A stretch of DNA of 64,000 nt. Origin: Mucilaginibacter xinganensis. GTDB taxonomy: Bacteria; Bacteroidota; Bacteroidia; Sphingobacteriales; Sphingobacteriaceae. The DNA is taken from the NCBI RefSeq assembly GCF_002257585.1, contig NZ_CP022743.1, forward strand, positions 2,046,001 to 2,110,000, in the 5' to 3' direction. Both the position numbers and the translations under genes were made by a program. This document shows, piece by piece, positions 35,621 through 45,187 of the stretch. Numbering within the stretch: the first letter of the stretch is position 1; the number at the start of each line of letters is the position of its first letter. The notes beneath the pieces are model-generated. The model was not told where the DNA came from. It saw nothing but the letters and a program-made list of their open reading frames with translations, and did no database searches.

Positions 35621-35968
35621 ATACTTCTTAGTTTTAAATTAAATTAGGGCATCAAATATGCCGGGTACAATTGGTTTTTTATTTTTGCTGAAACAGCACT
35701 GCCTAATTTACATTTAGAAGTAATAAATGCAAATGTTATATAAAAGATAATTTTAATAAGCTTTATTTATGTTAAATTAACTTTAACGAAACAGTAAATT
35801 GTAACGTTTTTGTTAGCATTTTTTAGGTTTTTACCCGTAATTTTAACAGGAAAGAAAGATTTGTATTTTTCTAAGTGTCAAAATTACACAATCGACAATT
35901 TTACTAATATGTAACGATTTTCCGGGAACGTTCCCGGAAAATAATTGTTAACAAGACATTTATTAACG
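35621..35968. other. Regulatory gap between divergent susC and the esterase gene
   Basis: About 350 bases, strongly AT-rich (many TTTA/TAAT runs), without a coding ORF. It must carry both promoters. The main recognisable element is the perfect palindrome at its right end, next to the esterase start. Confidence 0.5.
35917..35942. promoter_or_regulatory. Perfect 26-bp palindrome, candidate LacI-type operator
   Basis: The arms attttccgggaac / gttcccggaaaat are exact complements with no loop; the centre is CGGGAACGTTCCCG. LacI/GalR-family operators are typically palindromes with a central CG step, and such regulators control maltose and starch loci in several Bacteroidetes. It lies 26 bases before the esterase start and ~300 bases before susC. 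A transcript hairpin is an alternative reading. Confidence 0.55.
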
Positions 35969-37105
35969 GTGAAAAAAAATATTTTCTGCGCGTTTTTGCT
36001 TTTTAGCCAAAGTTTTTTGTTGTTTGGACAGCAAAAAATCACCTTTAAAACCGGTGTTTTTATTGCTCCGAAAGCAACTGAGAGACACCTGTTTTTAGCG
36101 GGTGATTTTAACGGCTGGAACCCCGCCGATAAGGCCTGGGAATTAGCGAAAGATTCTACCGGGGCCTACCATCTTTTTAAGGAGCTTTCAAAAGGAATTT
36201 ACCATTTCAAAGTTACCCGGGGCAGCTGGCAAACGGTTGAGTGTGATAAGATTGGGAAGCCTGTTGATAACCGTATGCTCTCAATTAATAGCGATACTAC
36301 TGTAACGTTGAATATAAATGGCTGGCAGGATAATTTTGCCGCTGAAGAAAAGGTTCATACCGCAAGCAGGCAGGTGCATATCCTTAATGATAAGTTTGAT
36401 ATACCGCAGCTAAACAGGCAACGCCGTATTTGGATTTACCTGCCTGCGGATTACCTGTCATCAGGAAAAAAAATTCCGGTTGTCTATATGAACGATGGGC
36501 AGAATTTATTTGATAGCTATACATCAGGCTACGGCGAATGGGGTATTGATGAAATATTGGACAAGTTTTACGGCAAAAAAGAATGTATCGTAGTTGGGAT
36601 TGATCATGGGGGGGATTTTAGAATAACGGAATACGATCCTTACGATTCGAAGTATGGGAAGGGCAGGGGTAATGATTATGTTGATTTTATAGTAAATACC
36701 CTTAAACCGTATGTTGATCAACACTACCGTACCAGGAAGGATGCGGCACACACAACCATTGCCGGCAGTTCAATGGGTGGGCTGATATCTATGTATGCTG
36801 CATTAAAATATCCTAGAATATTCGGAAATGCAGGAATATTCTCACCTGCTTTTTGGATTGCTCCGCGTATTTACGAATATGCCGGGCAACAAACACTATC
36901 GAAAAATTCCAGGTTCTATTTTGTTTGCGGAGATGCTGAAAGTGACAGTATGGTTGCTGATATGCAGAAAATGGGAGCCTTAATCCGAAACAAGGTTAAA
37001 GATAAACAACGTTCGCCGGTGGTAATTATACCGGGTGCCGGCCATAACGAAAAACAATGGAGTGGCGATTTTCCAGGCTTTTATGAGTGGCTTTTCCGGA
37101 AATAG
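35969..37105 (+). CDS. Secreted alpha/beta-hydrolase (esterase D-like) with N-terminal CBM48/E-set-like domain
   Basis: A 378-aa exported hydrolase. The start is taken as GTG at 35969 (KKNIFCAFLLFSQSFLLFGQ signal peptide); the TTG at 35945 would place the palindrome against the start codon. Residues ~25-115 resemble a CBM48/AMPK glycogen-binding fold (FLAGDFNGWNPADKAWEL, then GIYHFKV). From ~130 an esterase domain has IWIYLPADYL, PVVYMNDGQNLFD, nucleophile elbow AGSSMGG, and a late His in GAGHNEKQW. Such enzymes remove acyl groups from glycans or cleave siderophore esters. Divergent from susC, so a role in the same glycan pathway is plausible. Confidence 0.85.
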   Translation: MKKNIFCAFLLFSQSFLLFGQQKITFKTGVFIAPKATERHLFLAGDFNGWNPADKAWELAKDSTGAYHLFKELSKGIYHFKVTRGSWQTVECDKIGKPVDNRMLSINSDTTVTLNINGWQDNFAAEEKVHTASRQVHILNDKFDIPQLNRQRRIWIYLPADYLSSGKKIPVVYMNDGQNLFDSYTSGYGEWGIDEILDKFYGKKECIVVGIDHGGDFRITEYDPYDSKYGKGRGNDYVDFIVNTLKPYVDQHYRTRKDAAHTTIAGSSMGGLISMYAALKYPRIFGNAGIFSPAFWIAPRIYEYAGQQTLSKNSRFYFVCGDAESDSMVADMQKMGALIRNKVKDKQRSPVVIIPGAGHNEKQWSGDFPGFYEWLFRK

Positions 37106-37121
37106 GAAAAGTGGCAATTGG

Positions 37122-37203
37122 AAAAGTCCGAAAAGAAAGAAGTGTGTTTCAGATATTAGCGTTAACCATCAATCTGAGCTTTATTTTTTCTATCCGGACT
37201 TTT
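37122..37203. terminator. Inverted repeat between convergent esterase and amidohydrolase genes
   Basis: Perfect 9-bp arms aaaagtccg (37122-37130) and cggactttt (37195-37203) enclose 64 bases containing a T6 run. The AGTCCG tip recurs in other intergenic inverted repeats of the window. Confidence 0.5.
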
Positions 37204-37222
37204 GAGACGGTCAGACTACAAT

Positions 37223-40200
37223 CTAATCGCCATCCTGCGTTGTAAACTGGTAAGTTTCTGTATTTCCAACCGGCAAGTCAGCTATCGCGCCTCTATTTAA
37301 CTGCCACCAGAAGCGTAAACGTGGTTTTTCGCGGTTGCCGATCTCGTTCATTGAATCTGCGTCATACAATCGCCCGTTAACCATCACGTATTTTATTTTT
37401 TCACTGTTATGGATATTGTCAAGTGGGTTAGCGTTTAATACAATCATATCAGCCAGTTTACCAAGTTCCAGCGAACCAATTTCTTTATCCATGCCCAGAT
37501 AGAACGCTCCATTCATTGTGGCGCAACGGATAGCTTGTAAAGGCGTCATACCGCCCTGCGCAAGCATCCAAAGTTCCCAGTGAGCGCCAAGCCCCTGCAG
37601 CTGCCCATGCGCGCCCAAATTAACCTTAGTGCCGCCATCTGCAATCTGTTTAACATATTTTGATACTTCAATATGGCCATAATCGCCATATTCAGCCGTA
37701 CTCCGCCGCCTTGACCGTGCGTCAATAATAGCTTGTGGCGTAAAATTTAACAGGTGCTCGTTTTTCCATACCTCAGAACGGTCATACCAAAAGTTTTCAC
37801 CAAACTGAGTGCCGTAGCTCACAATCAGCGTAGGCGTATAGCCGGTTTTGCTGGCGTTCCACAATGTTTTTACGTCTTTGTAAACAGGCCAAACTGGTAT
37901 GTTGTGCTCAATGCCGGTATGCCCGTCCAATATCATATTCATATTAGTGAAAAATGTCGATCCTCCTTCGGGAACAACTTCCATTTGCAACTGGCGCGCT
38001 GCCTCAATAACCTGCTGGCGCTGTTCGCGGCGTGGCTGATTATAGCTTTTTACCGAAAACGCACCAACCGCCTTCAACCTGCGGATATTTGAAAGGGCAT
38101 CATCAAGGCTGTTGATCACGGCTTTAAAGTCGCCATCAGCCCCATATAATATGGTTCCGGTCGAGTAAACCCGCGGGCCAACCATTGTACCGGCTTTTAA
38201 CATCTCGTTCTGACTAAAAACCATCTCCGTGTTGCTCGACGGATCATGGCTGGTGGTAACACCAAAGGCCAGGTTAGCGTAGTAATGCCAGTCCTGCTGC
38301 GGCGAAATTCCATCCGGACTGGTGCCGAGGTGACCATGCACATCAACAATACCCGGCATTATTGTTTTTCCGCTTAAATCGTAAACTTTCGCACTGTCAG
38401 GCACCACAATGGCATCTGATTTTCCAATTGCCGAAATTGTATTTTGGGTAATAATAATTGTTCCGTTGTCAATCACCTCGTCGCCTTTCATGGTAATTAT
38501 CCGTGCATTTTTAAATGCGATAATACCGGTGGGGACGTCTGTTTTTACTTTTAGGTTGATGTCTGTTCCAGCTGTATCAATGGCCGGCGTTTTGTCGCTT
38601 CCTGCATCGGTAAAAGGAAACGCGTTGCGAATATCCTTAACAAAATATTTTGGACCGAGCGTCCACATCAGCTTCTGGCTGTCTTTACTCCAGTGCAGGT
38701 AAGTTCCGGCATCGCGGGTAAGTTTATTTAACGGGATAGCTTTGTTTGACGCCGATAACTCCTGCGGGCTGCCGGTATATACCATAGGAGTTATATAGCA
38801 ATTAAATAACTCAGTAAAAGCCATCCATTTACCATCAGGACTTGGATTGAACTGTGTGGCATATTTGGACGTGTAAAGGGTTTGCTGGTTAGCACCCGTA
38901 GTATCCATTGCTTTATAAGCTTTTTTGTCGCCCTCCTCACTTTGATAATAGATCTTAGCGTCATCGGTAGAAAATTGCGGATATATACCGTTATTAATAA
39001 TAAATTTAGGTTTACCGCCATTGGCAGGAAGCGTATAAATGCCGGGGTTTTTACCGAACGTATAGCCCGAAGTTCCATTGCCCTCGCCTTTTCTGAAAAT
39101 TATCTTATCGCCTTTGTTTGAAAACTTTGGCGAATAATAGTAACCTTTTTCGGCAGTAAGCCGGGTTACAAGTCCGGTGGCCAGGTCAATCTTATTTATT
39201 GAACCTTTTAATTCATCAGTCCAGTTAACATACACTAATGATTTGCCATCCGGGCTAAATGCCGGTTCGTATTCAAAATCTGTTGTAGCGGTTATTCGGG
39301 TGGGTTTACCATCCGGAAGGCTCTTGGTGTAAATATGTCCAGCCGCATTAAAAGCAATAACTTTACCGTCCGGAGAGGTGGTTGCCTGGCGAATCATCTT
39401 TACTGTAAATTCATCCTGGAAAACCTTTTGCTGAAAGTGCAGCGCTTCGGTAATGGTTTGCGTTGTGCTTACTTCAAAAGGGATCTGCGTGGTATTCAGT
39501 AATGAAATGTCCAGGTTCCAGATTTTTCCGTTTGCGTAAAAGATCAGGTTATTGCTGTTCGGGGTCCAGTTAAAGTTTGGGTAAACACCGAAAATAGCCC
39601 ATGTTTCCTGCTGATCATGTGACAGCCCATCATAAACGGGCCATTCTTCTCCTGTATTTAAATTATGAATAAACAGCACTGATTTTAACCTTACCCGCTT
39701 AACAAATGCAAGCAGTTTGCCATCGGGCGAGATTTGCGGGCGGCAGGCACCACCTGCACCACCTGTTACCTCTTCAATGTCCCCGGTTTGGCGATTAAGT
39801 CTTTTTATGGCGTAGATACCTTTATTGGGGTCTTTGTTGTATTCAAAATTAGGTCCGGGCGTAACGTCTTCGCTCCAGTAAATGAATTTGCCATCTGGTG
39901 AAACTATAGGCTCGCCGGCATCCTGCTGGTCGTTCTTCCGCTTAGTTAGTTGGATTCCTTCGCCCCCGGTTTTATGGTAAAGCCAGATTTCGCCTGCGCC
40001 TAATGAACGGGTGCCGGTAAAATGTTTCCTGGCTACCAGGTATTGACCATCGGGAGTCCATGACGCATTATTTAACAACCTGAAGCTTTCTTTAGTAATA
40101 GCGTGTTTGCCACTTCCGTCAGCATTCATCAGCCATATATTATCACCACCTTCTTTATCACTTGTATAGGATATCAGTTTCCCGTCAGGGCTAAAGCGTG

Positions 40201-40456
40201 GTTGCACTTCCCAGGCCTTTCCGCCGGCTAGTAAAGTGGCTTTACCACCACTAACCGGTAAGCTGTAAATATCGCCCAGCAGGTCAAAAACTATTGTTTT
40301 GCCATCGGGGCTTACATCCAAATTCAACCAGGTGCCTTCATCTGTTGTTATTGTTATTTTTTTTGAAGGGCCCGGCGTGTTTTCTATGTTCCATTTTTGT
40401 GCAAATAAACTAAGGGAAACCGAGAGAAACAGGAGTGTAGTGTAGATAACTTTCAT
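37223..40456 (-). CDS. TolB-like beta-propeller amidohydrolase, exported
   Basis: A 1077-aa periplasmic protein. A signal peptide (ending LSLFAQ) is followed by TolB/WD40-PD repeats over residues ~40-650, with the recurring unit xxSPDGKxIxF (for example VSPDGKTIVFD, RFSPDGKLISYTSD). The C-terminal ~400 residues are a metal-dependent amidohydrolase (imidazolonepropionase-like): GKTIMPGIVDVHGHLG with the HxH zinc ligands, DGHTGIEHNIP, LGAHGQ and a C-terminal ADMIVLNANPL. Fusions of this type are common in Bacteroidetes; the substrate is unknown, peptides being likely. Convergent with the esterase gene and divergent from recQ. Confidence 0.9.
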   Translation of the reverse strand: MKVIYTTLLFLSVSLSLFAQKWNIENTPGPSKKITITTDEGTWLNLDVSPDGKTIVFDLLGDIYSLPVSGGKATLLAGGKAWEVQPRFSPDGKLISYTSDKEGGDNIWLMNADGSGKHAITKESFRLLNNASWTPDGQYLVARKHFTGTRSLGAGEIWLYHKTGGEGIQLTKRKNDQQDAGEPIVSPDGKFIYWSEDVTPGPNFEYNKDPNKGIYAIKRLNRQTGDIEEVTGGAGGACRPQISPDGKLLAFVKRVRLKSVLFIHNLNTGEEWPVYDGLSHDQQETWAIFGVYPNFNWTPNSNNLIFYANGKIWNLDISLLNTTQIPFEVSTTQTITEALHFQQKVFQDEFTVKMIRQATTSPDGKVIAFNAAGHIYTKSLPDGKPTRITATTDFEYEPAFSPDGKSLVYVNWTDELKGSINKIDLATGLVTRLTAEKGYYYSPKFSNKGDKIIFRKGEGNGTSGYTFGKNPGIYTLPANGGKPKFIINNGIYPQFSTDDAKIYYQSEEGDKKAYKAMDTTGANQQTLYTSKYATQFNPSPDGKWMAFTELFNCYITPMVYTGSPQELSASNKAIPLNKLTRDAGTYLHWSKDSQKLMWTLGPKYFVKDIRNAFPFTDAGSDKTPAIDTAGTDINLKVKTDVPTGIIAFKNARIITMKGDEVIDNGTIIITQNTISAIGKSDAIVVPDSAKVYDLSGKTIMPGIVDVHGHLGTSPDGISPQQDWHYYANLAFGVTTSHDPSSNTEMVFSQNEMLKAGTMVGPRVYSTGTILYGADGDFKAVINSLDDALSNIRRLKAVGAFSVKSYNQPRREQRQQVIEAARQLQMEVVPEGGSTFFTNMNMILDGHTGIEHNIPVWPVYKDVKTLWNASKTGYTPTLIVSYGTQFGENFWYDRSEVWKNEHLLNFTPQAIIDARSRRRSTAEYGDYGHIEVSKYVKQIADGGTKVNLGAHGQLQGLGAHWELWMLAQGGMTPLQAIRCATMNGAFYLGMDKEIGSLELGKLADMIVLNANPLDNIHNSEKIKYVMVNGRLYDADSMNEIGNREKPRLRFWWQLNRGAIADLPVGNTETYQFTTQDGD

Positions 40457-40611
40457 TTATATGCTGATTATAGCTGCGAATTTAAGAATATAAAAGGATT
40501 TCGGATTTTGGAATTTCGATTTGGCAGGTATCTTTACAATCCATAAATTTTAGCGGGATACCAATAAGATTATCAGGTCTGACATTGAACATCGGAATTT
40601 CGAAACAAGAA

Positions 40612-42507
40612 ATGACATTACAGGAGATTTTAAAACATTATTGGAACCACGATACCTTCAGGCCCATGCAGGAAGAGATCATTAAATCTATTCTGCTGGG
40701 GCATGATACACTTGCGCTGCTGCCAACAGGCGGAGGTAAATCAATATGTTTCCAGGTTCCTGCTTTAGCAAAAGATGGGCTTTGTATTGTTGTTTCGCCG
40801 TTGATAGCTTTAATGAAAGACCAGGTTGAAAACCTGAAAGCCAGGGGTATTGAGGCCGTTTCCATCGTGTCCGGGATGGGAAAACGCGAAATTGATATCG
40901 CGCTGGATAGTTGTATTTACGGGGAGGTGAAGTTCTTATACCTTTCGCCGGAGCGTTTACTTTCTGAGCTGGTTCGTGAACGCATAAAATACATGAAGGT
41001 GAATTTGATTGCGGTTGACGAGGCCCATTGTATTTCGCAATGGGGTTATGATTTCCGGCCGCCTTACCTTCATATTGCTGATTTAAGGGAGTTGCACCCG
41101 GATGTGCCTGTACTTGCGCTTACTGCAACCGCAACCGCTGATGTTAGGGAAGATATTCAGCAAAAGCTATTATTTAAAAATGCAGTTGTTTTCCAGAAAA
41201 GCTTTGAACGTAAAAATATCAGTTATGTGGTTCAAAATACGGAAGATAAGTTTCGCAAGCTGCTTGACATAGCGAAAGGAGTTAAAGGCAGCGGGATTGT
41301 TTATGTGCGTACCCGCAAGGAAACTGCCGAAATAGCCAAATTTTATACAAATAATGGCATAAAGGCCGATTATTACCATGCCGGGTTGGAAAGCGGTTTG
41401 AGATCAAAGAAACAGGAAAGCTGGAAAACTAATCATACGCAAATAATAGTAGCCACCAACGCATTTGGAATGGGCATTGATAAACCCGATGTACGGTTTG
41501 TGATCCATAAGGATATGCCCGAAAGCCTGGAGGCCTATTATCAGGAAGCCGGAAGGGCAGGGCGGGATGAACAAAAAGCCTATGGAGTATTATTATATAA
41601 CTATGCCGACAGGCTGAGGCAGGAAAATAAATTTGAACTGAGTTTTCCGACCATACCCGAAATTAAACAGGTTTACCATTACCTGGCCAATTATTACCAT
41701 TTGGCCTATGAGGCAGGCGAGGGCGTAAGCCTTGACCTTGATCTTGGTGATTTTTGCAGCCGCTTTAAGCTGGATAGCATTAAAACTATAAACGCACTTA
41801 AGTTTTTAGAACTGGACGAATACCTGTCATTTAATGAAAGTGTTTTTTTACCATCGCGGTTTAAATTTGATGTGCAGAACGAGGAGTTGTATAACTTCCA
41901 GATCCAGAACCCGGGATGGGATGCATTCATCAAGAATATATTACGGTCATATGGAGGTTCGTTTGATAATTACGTCCGGATCAGGGAGTTTGATCTGGCC
42001 CGGCGCGCCGGCATGAACGTGCAGCAGGTAATTGAAGGCTTAAAGCAACTCAATGAATATAAGATATTAAGCTACCAGCAGCAAACGGACATGCCGCAGG
42101 TTACCTGGTTAAAACCACGGCAACATAATGATGCATTGTACATCAACAAAAAAGTAATTGACGATCGCAAGGCCACTTATCGCAGAAAGATGGAGGCTGT
42201 ATTTACCTATGCGGAACTTAAAAAATGCCGCAGCCAACAGTTACTGACTTATTTTGATGAACACAACGCTGACAAGTGCGGTGTATGCGACGTATGCCTG
42301 GAAGAAAAGCGGCAAAACAATGCTGCTGAAATTTTTGATGACATTACCAGCGAGCTGATCCAAATTTTAACTACCTCGTCACATGATCTGGGGTCTCTGG
42401 TAAATGCCGCAAAAAGTGGAACGGAGAAAGAGCGGATAGATACCATAAGACTATTACTTGACGCAGGTAAGATAAAATTTGCAGGGGAGAAGCTGGTGAT
42501 TAGTTAG
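40612..42507 (+). CDS. recQ: ATP-dependent DNA helicase RecQ family
   Basis: 3'-5' helicase in recombination and repair. The ATG at 40612 (MTLQEILKHYWNHDTFRPMQ) is preferred over a TTG nine codons earlier, giving 631 aa. Motif 0 FRPMQEE, motif I LLPTGGGKS (Lys43), motif II DEAH (136-139) with the CISQWG aromatic loop, and motif VI YYQEAGRAGRD are intact. The RecQ zinc-binding region is partly visible (CRSQQLLTYF, then CGVCDVCLE). The C-terminus is short, and no clear HRDC domain is seen. Stand-alone gene. Confidence 0.95.
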   Translation: MTLQEILKHYWNHDTFRPMQEEIIKSILLGHDTLALLPTGGGKSICFQVPALAKDGLCIVVSPLIALMKDQVENLKARGIEAVSIVSGMGKREIDIALDSCIYGEVKFLYLSPERLLSELVRERIKYMKVNLIAVDEAHCISQWGYDFRPPYLHIADLRELHPDVPVLALTATATADVREDIQQKLLFKNAVVFQKSFERKNISYVVQNTEDKFRKLLDIAKGVKGSGIVYVRTRKETAEIAKFYTNNGIKADYYHAGLESGLRSKKQESWKTNHTQIIVATNAFGMGIDKPDVRFVIHKDMPESLEAYYQEAGRAGRDEQKAYGVLLYNYADRLRQENKFELSFPTIPEIKQVYHYLANYYHLAYEAGEGVSLDLDLGDFCSRFKLDSIKTINALKFLELDEYLSFNESVFLPSRFKFDVQNEELYNFQIQNPGWDAFIKNILRSYGGSFDNYVRIREFDLARRAGMNVQQVIEGLKQLNEYKILSYQQQTDMPQVTWLKPRQHNDALYINKKVIDDRKATYRRKMEAVFTYAELKKCRSQQLLTYFDEHNADKCGVCDVCLEEKRQNNAAEIFDDITSELIQILTTSSHDLGSLVNAAKSGTEKERIDTIRLLLDAGKIKFAGEKLVIS

Positions 42508-43044
42508 TGGTTTTGAGCCGTTTGAAAATGATTTTACCCTTTAGTTTTAAAATTGATCTTCTTTCTTTATTATGCCGTTGGTAGCGAATTAGTCATTCTC
42601 TTTATCAATCATAAAACCATATAATTATTCTAATCTCATTTTTATCCGGTATTTCTTGTACCCGATCCTCAAAAAGCGGAACCGTGAACGAAAAAAAATA
42701 CAGCCGCCAGCCAATTTTACGCCGCCAAAAAATCAGATTTACCGCGGGAAAACCGATGGCTGCCGATTGAAAGCCAATAGTAATTTGTTTATATTTTATT
42801 AAGTGATTGATAATGAGGGTCTTAAATTATAATCAACTCTGTAATGCCTATAAACTCAGTAGGTGTAATAATTACACTAAGATGAAAAAATTCGTGGATT
42901 AAAAGTGCACCTTTGCAGACGAAAACAAGGCGTTGGTCTATTAAGTAAAGTTTTACTGTAACGTTTTAAAATGGATGCCGTCTTATGGTTGTATTTCAAA
43001 AATAGAAGAGTACAACATTTAGAGTCACAATAATAAATAAAAAA
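42508..43044. other. Long non-coding gap before the first DUF2807 gene
   Basis: About 540 bases without a supported gene. It contains the ECF-like promoter described separately and, around 42735-42765, a sequence (ttaccgcgggaaaaccg) resembling the ttaccgggaaaaacca block found upstream of the two later DUF2807 copies. Nothing else is recognisable. Confidence 0.4.
42957..42982 (+). promoter_or_regulatory. ECF-sigma-like promoter of DUF2807 copy 1
   Basis: TGTAACG at 42957-42963 and CGTC at 42979-42982 give GTAAC-N16-CGTC, the same elements and spacing as in front of copies 2 and 3. Start codon 62 bases downstream. Confidence 0.65.
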
Positions 43045-43644
43045 ATGAAAACCAAAATTTTATCCGTAATTACAATGTTTGTTGTATTAGCAGGATTAAC
43101 CAATTCAACTTATGCAAGTTCTTTAACAAAAGATGCCTACACCGTATTAAATGACATGAGCGCCATTAATAAAATAGAAGTTCACGGAAATGTTGAGCTT
43201 TATATTTCGGATGCGTCATCAGACCAGGTAAAAGTTTACAACAAGTACTACTCAGAAAGCGCCCTCGTACAAAATAAAAATGGCGTGTTGCGTATCACTT
43301 CATATAAAGCAGAAAAATTAGTGGTTTGGGTAAGTGCCAATGATCTTCGTTCTGTATCTGCTTATGACAACTCACAGGTTAAATCATTCGGTAACCTTTC
43401 AAAAATTGAATTTAACGTTGAATTACATGATAATGCTGAGGCAAGGTTGAATTTAGATGCTTTTAATGCAAACGTAACTGTAAAAGATAACGCAAGGGCT
43501 GATTTAAGAGGTTCGGCAACTGAATTAAACCTGAACAGGGATATCGAGTCGAATGTAAAAAGCAACAACTTTGCTGTAGCCCATTTTTACGAAAATAAGG
43601 TATCATTTTCTGCTGAGATCAGCAACGAAATGATAGGTATGTAA
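43045..43644 (+). CDS. DUF2807 (head-GIN) exported protein, copy 1
   Basis: A 199-aa exported protein with signal peptide MKTKILSVITMFVVLAGLTN and cleavage near TYAS. The mature part is one DUF2807-type right-handed beta-helix: repeated strands of about 20 residues (INKIEVHGNVELYIS, DQVKVYNKYYSES, NGVLRITSYKAEKLVVWV, VKSFGNLSKIEFNVEL, VTVKDNARADLRGSA). These proteins are thought to sit in the periplasm or outer membrane and act in adhesion or envelope stress; function unproven. It is one of three close paralogues within 5 kb. Confidence 0.88.
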   Translation: MKTKILSVITMFVVLAGLTNSTYASSLTKDAYTVLNDMSAINKIEVHGNVELYISDASSDQVKVYNKYYSESALVQNKNGVLRITSYKAEKLVVWVSANDLRSVSAYDNSQVKSFGNLSKIEFNVELHDNAEARLNLDAFNANVTVKDNARADLRGSATELNLNRDIESNVKSNNFAVAHFYENKVSFSAEISNEMIGM

Positions 43645-43679
43645 ACCGACTTTTGCAAAAGTTCAACATATATTACGGG

Positions 43680-43708
43680 AGCTATCTGTTTTAAACAGGT
43701 AGCTTTTT
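43680..43708 (+). terminator. Terminator after DUF2807 copy 1
   Basis: Stem agctatctgtt / acaggtagct (one G-T pair) followed by T6. Confidence 0.8.
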
Positions 43709-43753
43709 TGTTTTAAAGGCAAACGCGCTTGTTTTAGAAAAAGTTGCGATTTA

Positions 43754-44272
43754 TTAGCTGGTAACATATTTGGCGGTAATAAGCAATAACAGCATCCGGT
43801 CATCTTTGGCCTCGTCAAGATTTTCTTTTAGCAGCTGAAGGATCTCCTGATTTTTCATTTTTACAGCCATCATTTGCAACACCTGGAAGGAGGCGATTTC
43901 GACGCTTTCCATGTTTTGGAGGTAAAAAAGAATGGCCATGTCTCTTAAGGCGGTATCGTCTTTTTGCTCGCTTATTGCAGTAAAAGCTTCTTCAATCATA
44001 CCTGCCAGGCCACTGCAACCCGCTACGGAATTTTGTTCCCCCAGGCGCTCGTAAATCTCGTCCATCCTGATGATCTGTTTTTTTACGTCATCAACAGTTT
44101 CCATTATCGCATGGTTCAGATCGCTGAAATGAGCATGGCCGGCTATTTCAGGAAAACGATCTACCATGTGTTTTTTGGCACAATATATTTTATCGAGATT
44201 ATCGGTAAAAAACTTACGGAGGCGGGTATCGCCTAAATGTATTTTTTGGGAGCGCTCGGGTTGGTTTTGCAT
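43754..44272 (-). CDS. DUF892 (YciF-like) ferritin-fold protein
   Basis: A 172-aa all-helical protein. The segment LRKFFTDNLDKIYCAKKHMV matches the DUF892 N-terminal helix (usually LxxLFxdeLkDiYwAEkqL). The following helices (ETVDDVKKQIIRMDEIYERLG and CSGLAGMIEEAF) also follow the family. Members form a four-helix bundle related to ferritins and are induced by stress. Iron-ligand acidic residues are only partly kept, so metal binding is uncertain. It lies convergently between two DUF2807 copies. Confidence 0.8.
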   Translation of the reverse strand: MQNQPERSQKIHLGDTRLRKFFTDNLDKIYCAKKHMVDRFPEIAGHAHFSDLNHAIMETVDDVKKQIIRMDEIYERLGEQNSVAGCSGLAGMIEEAFTAISEQKDDTALRDMAILFYLQNMESVEIASFQVLQMMAVKMKNQEILQLLKENLDEAKDDRMLLLLITAKYVTS

Positions 44273-44404
44273 AAGTCAAAATAACAAAAAAACAGGCTCC
44301 CGGTTTTAAGGAAAAATAGTTTTGAGGAATGTTTGATGCTGCAAGGATGGTTTCTGTACCAGGATTGCATGCAGCATAAAACCTAACCACAATTATCAGG
44401 GGAT

Positions 44405-44558
44405 TTTTTCACCGACAAAATTTCCGTATTTACCGGGAAAAACCACGCTCATACCTAATACAGGGCATATTGCTGTAACGTTTTCAACGTGTGATCGTCA
44501 TATAGGTGTATTTAAAATTTAGAAAATATAATTAATTGACAATCAAAATATAAAGATC
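44405..44558 (+). repeat. Duplicated upstream region, copy at DUF2807 gene 2
   Basis: From the ttttcaccgac block through the promoter to the ATG, this stretch is closely similar to 46895-47038 in front of copy 3. Shared pieces include ttaccgggaaaaacca, the whole promoter and ttgacaatcaaaatataa. The main length difference is an 8-base insertion near 44517. Confidence 0.8.
44474..44499 (+). promoter_or_regulatory. ECF-sigma-like promoter of DUF2807 copy 2
   Basis: TGTAACG at 44474-44480 and CGTC at 44496-44499, spacing GTAAC-N16-CGTC. Followed by atataggtgtattt, also present at copy 3. Confidence 0.68.
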
Positions 44559-45152
44559 ATGAAAACCGCATTTTTAACCATATTCTCAGCCTTAGTTTTA
44601 GTGTCAGGAATAGCAAATTCAACATACGCAGCCACTGCAAAAAATGATAACAACACCTACACCGTGTTAACCGACATCAGCGCAATAAATAAAATTGAAG
44701 TCCACGGAAACGTTGAACTGTTTGTTTCTGACGCATCGTCTGACCAGGTAAAGGTTTATAACAAATATTATTCAGAAAGTGCTTTGGTACAGAGCAAAAA
44801 TGGCGTGCTTCGTATTACATCATATAAAGCCGAAAAATTAGTGGTTTGGGTAAGTGCCAGTGATCTGCGTTCAATCTCAGCTTATGACAATGCCGAAGTA
44901 AAGTCATTTGGTAACCTCTCAAAAATTGAATTTGATGTTGACCTGCACGACAATGCTTCTGCCCGTTTAAACCTTGACACTTTCAGTGCTAACGTTATTG
45001 TGAAAGATAATGCAAAAGCTGACTTGAAAGGTTCAGCTACCGAATTGGTTGTTAATAAAGAAATTGATTCAAACGTAAAAAGCAACAACTTTACCGCCCT
45101 TCATTATACTGAAGTTAAAAATGCTTATAACAATGACCTTGCTGGTCTTTAA
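44559..45152 (+). CDS. DUF2807 (head-GIN) exported protein, copy 2
   Basis: A 197-aa paralogue of copy 1, with near-identical central strands (INKIEVHGNVELFVSDASS, RITSYKAEKLVVWVSA, VKSFGNLSKIEFDVDLHD). The signal peptide ends STYAA. It differs from copy 1 mainly in the signal and the C-terminal 20 residues. It carries its own promoter and terminator, so it can be expressed independently. The function is as uncertain as for copy 1. Confidence 0.88.
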   Translation: MKTAFLTIFSALVLVSGIANSTYAATAKNDNNTYTVLTDISAINKIEVHGNVELFVSDASSDQVKVYNKYYSESALVQSKNGVLRITSYKAEKLVVWVSASDLRSISAYDNAEVKSFGNLSKIEFDVDLHDNASARLNLDTFSANVIVKDNAKADLKGSATELVVNKEIDSNVKSNNFTALHYTEVKNAYNNDLAGL

Positions 45153-45187
45153 ATAAACTTTTGCAAAAGTTCAATATATATAACAGG

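Noticed and set aside
42508..43044. RNA gene in the 540-base gap before DUF2807 copy 1
   Set aside because: No tRNA fold, no strong terminator inside and no recognisable RNA family; only the promoter is supported.
42901..43045. Single-gene duplication making copies 1 and 2 of DUF2807 a simple tandem repeat
   Set aside because: Their upstream regions are much more diverged than those of copies 2 and 3, and a convergent DUF892 gene lies between.
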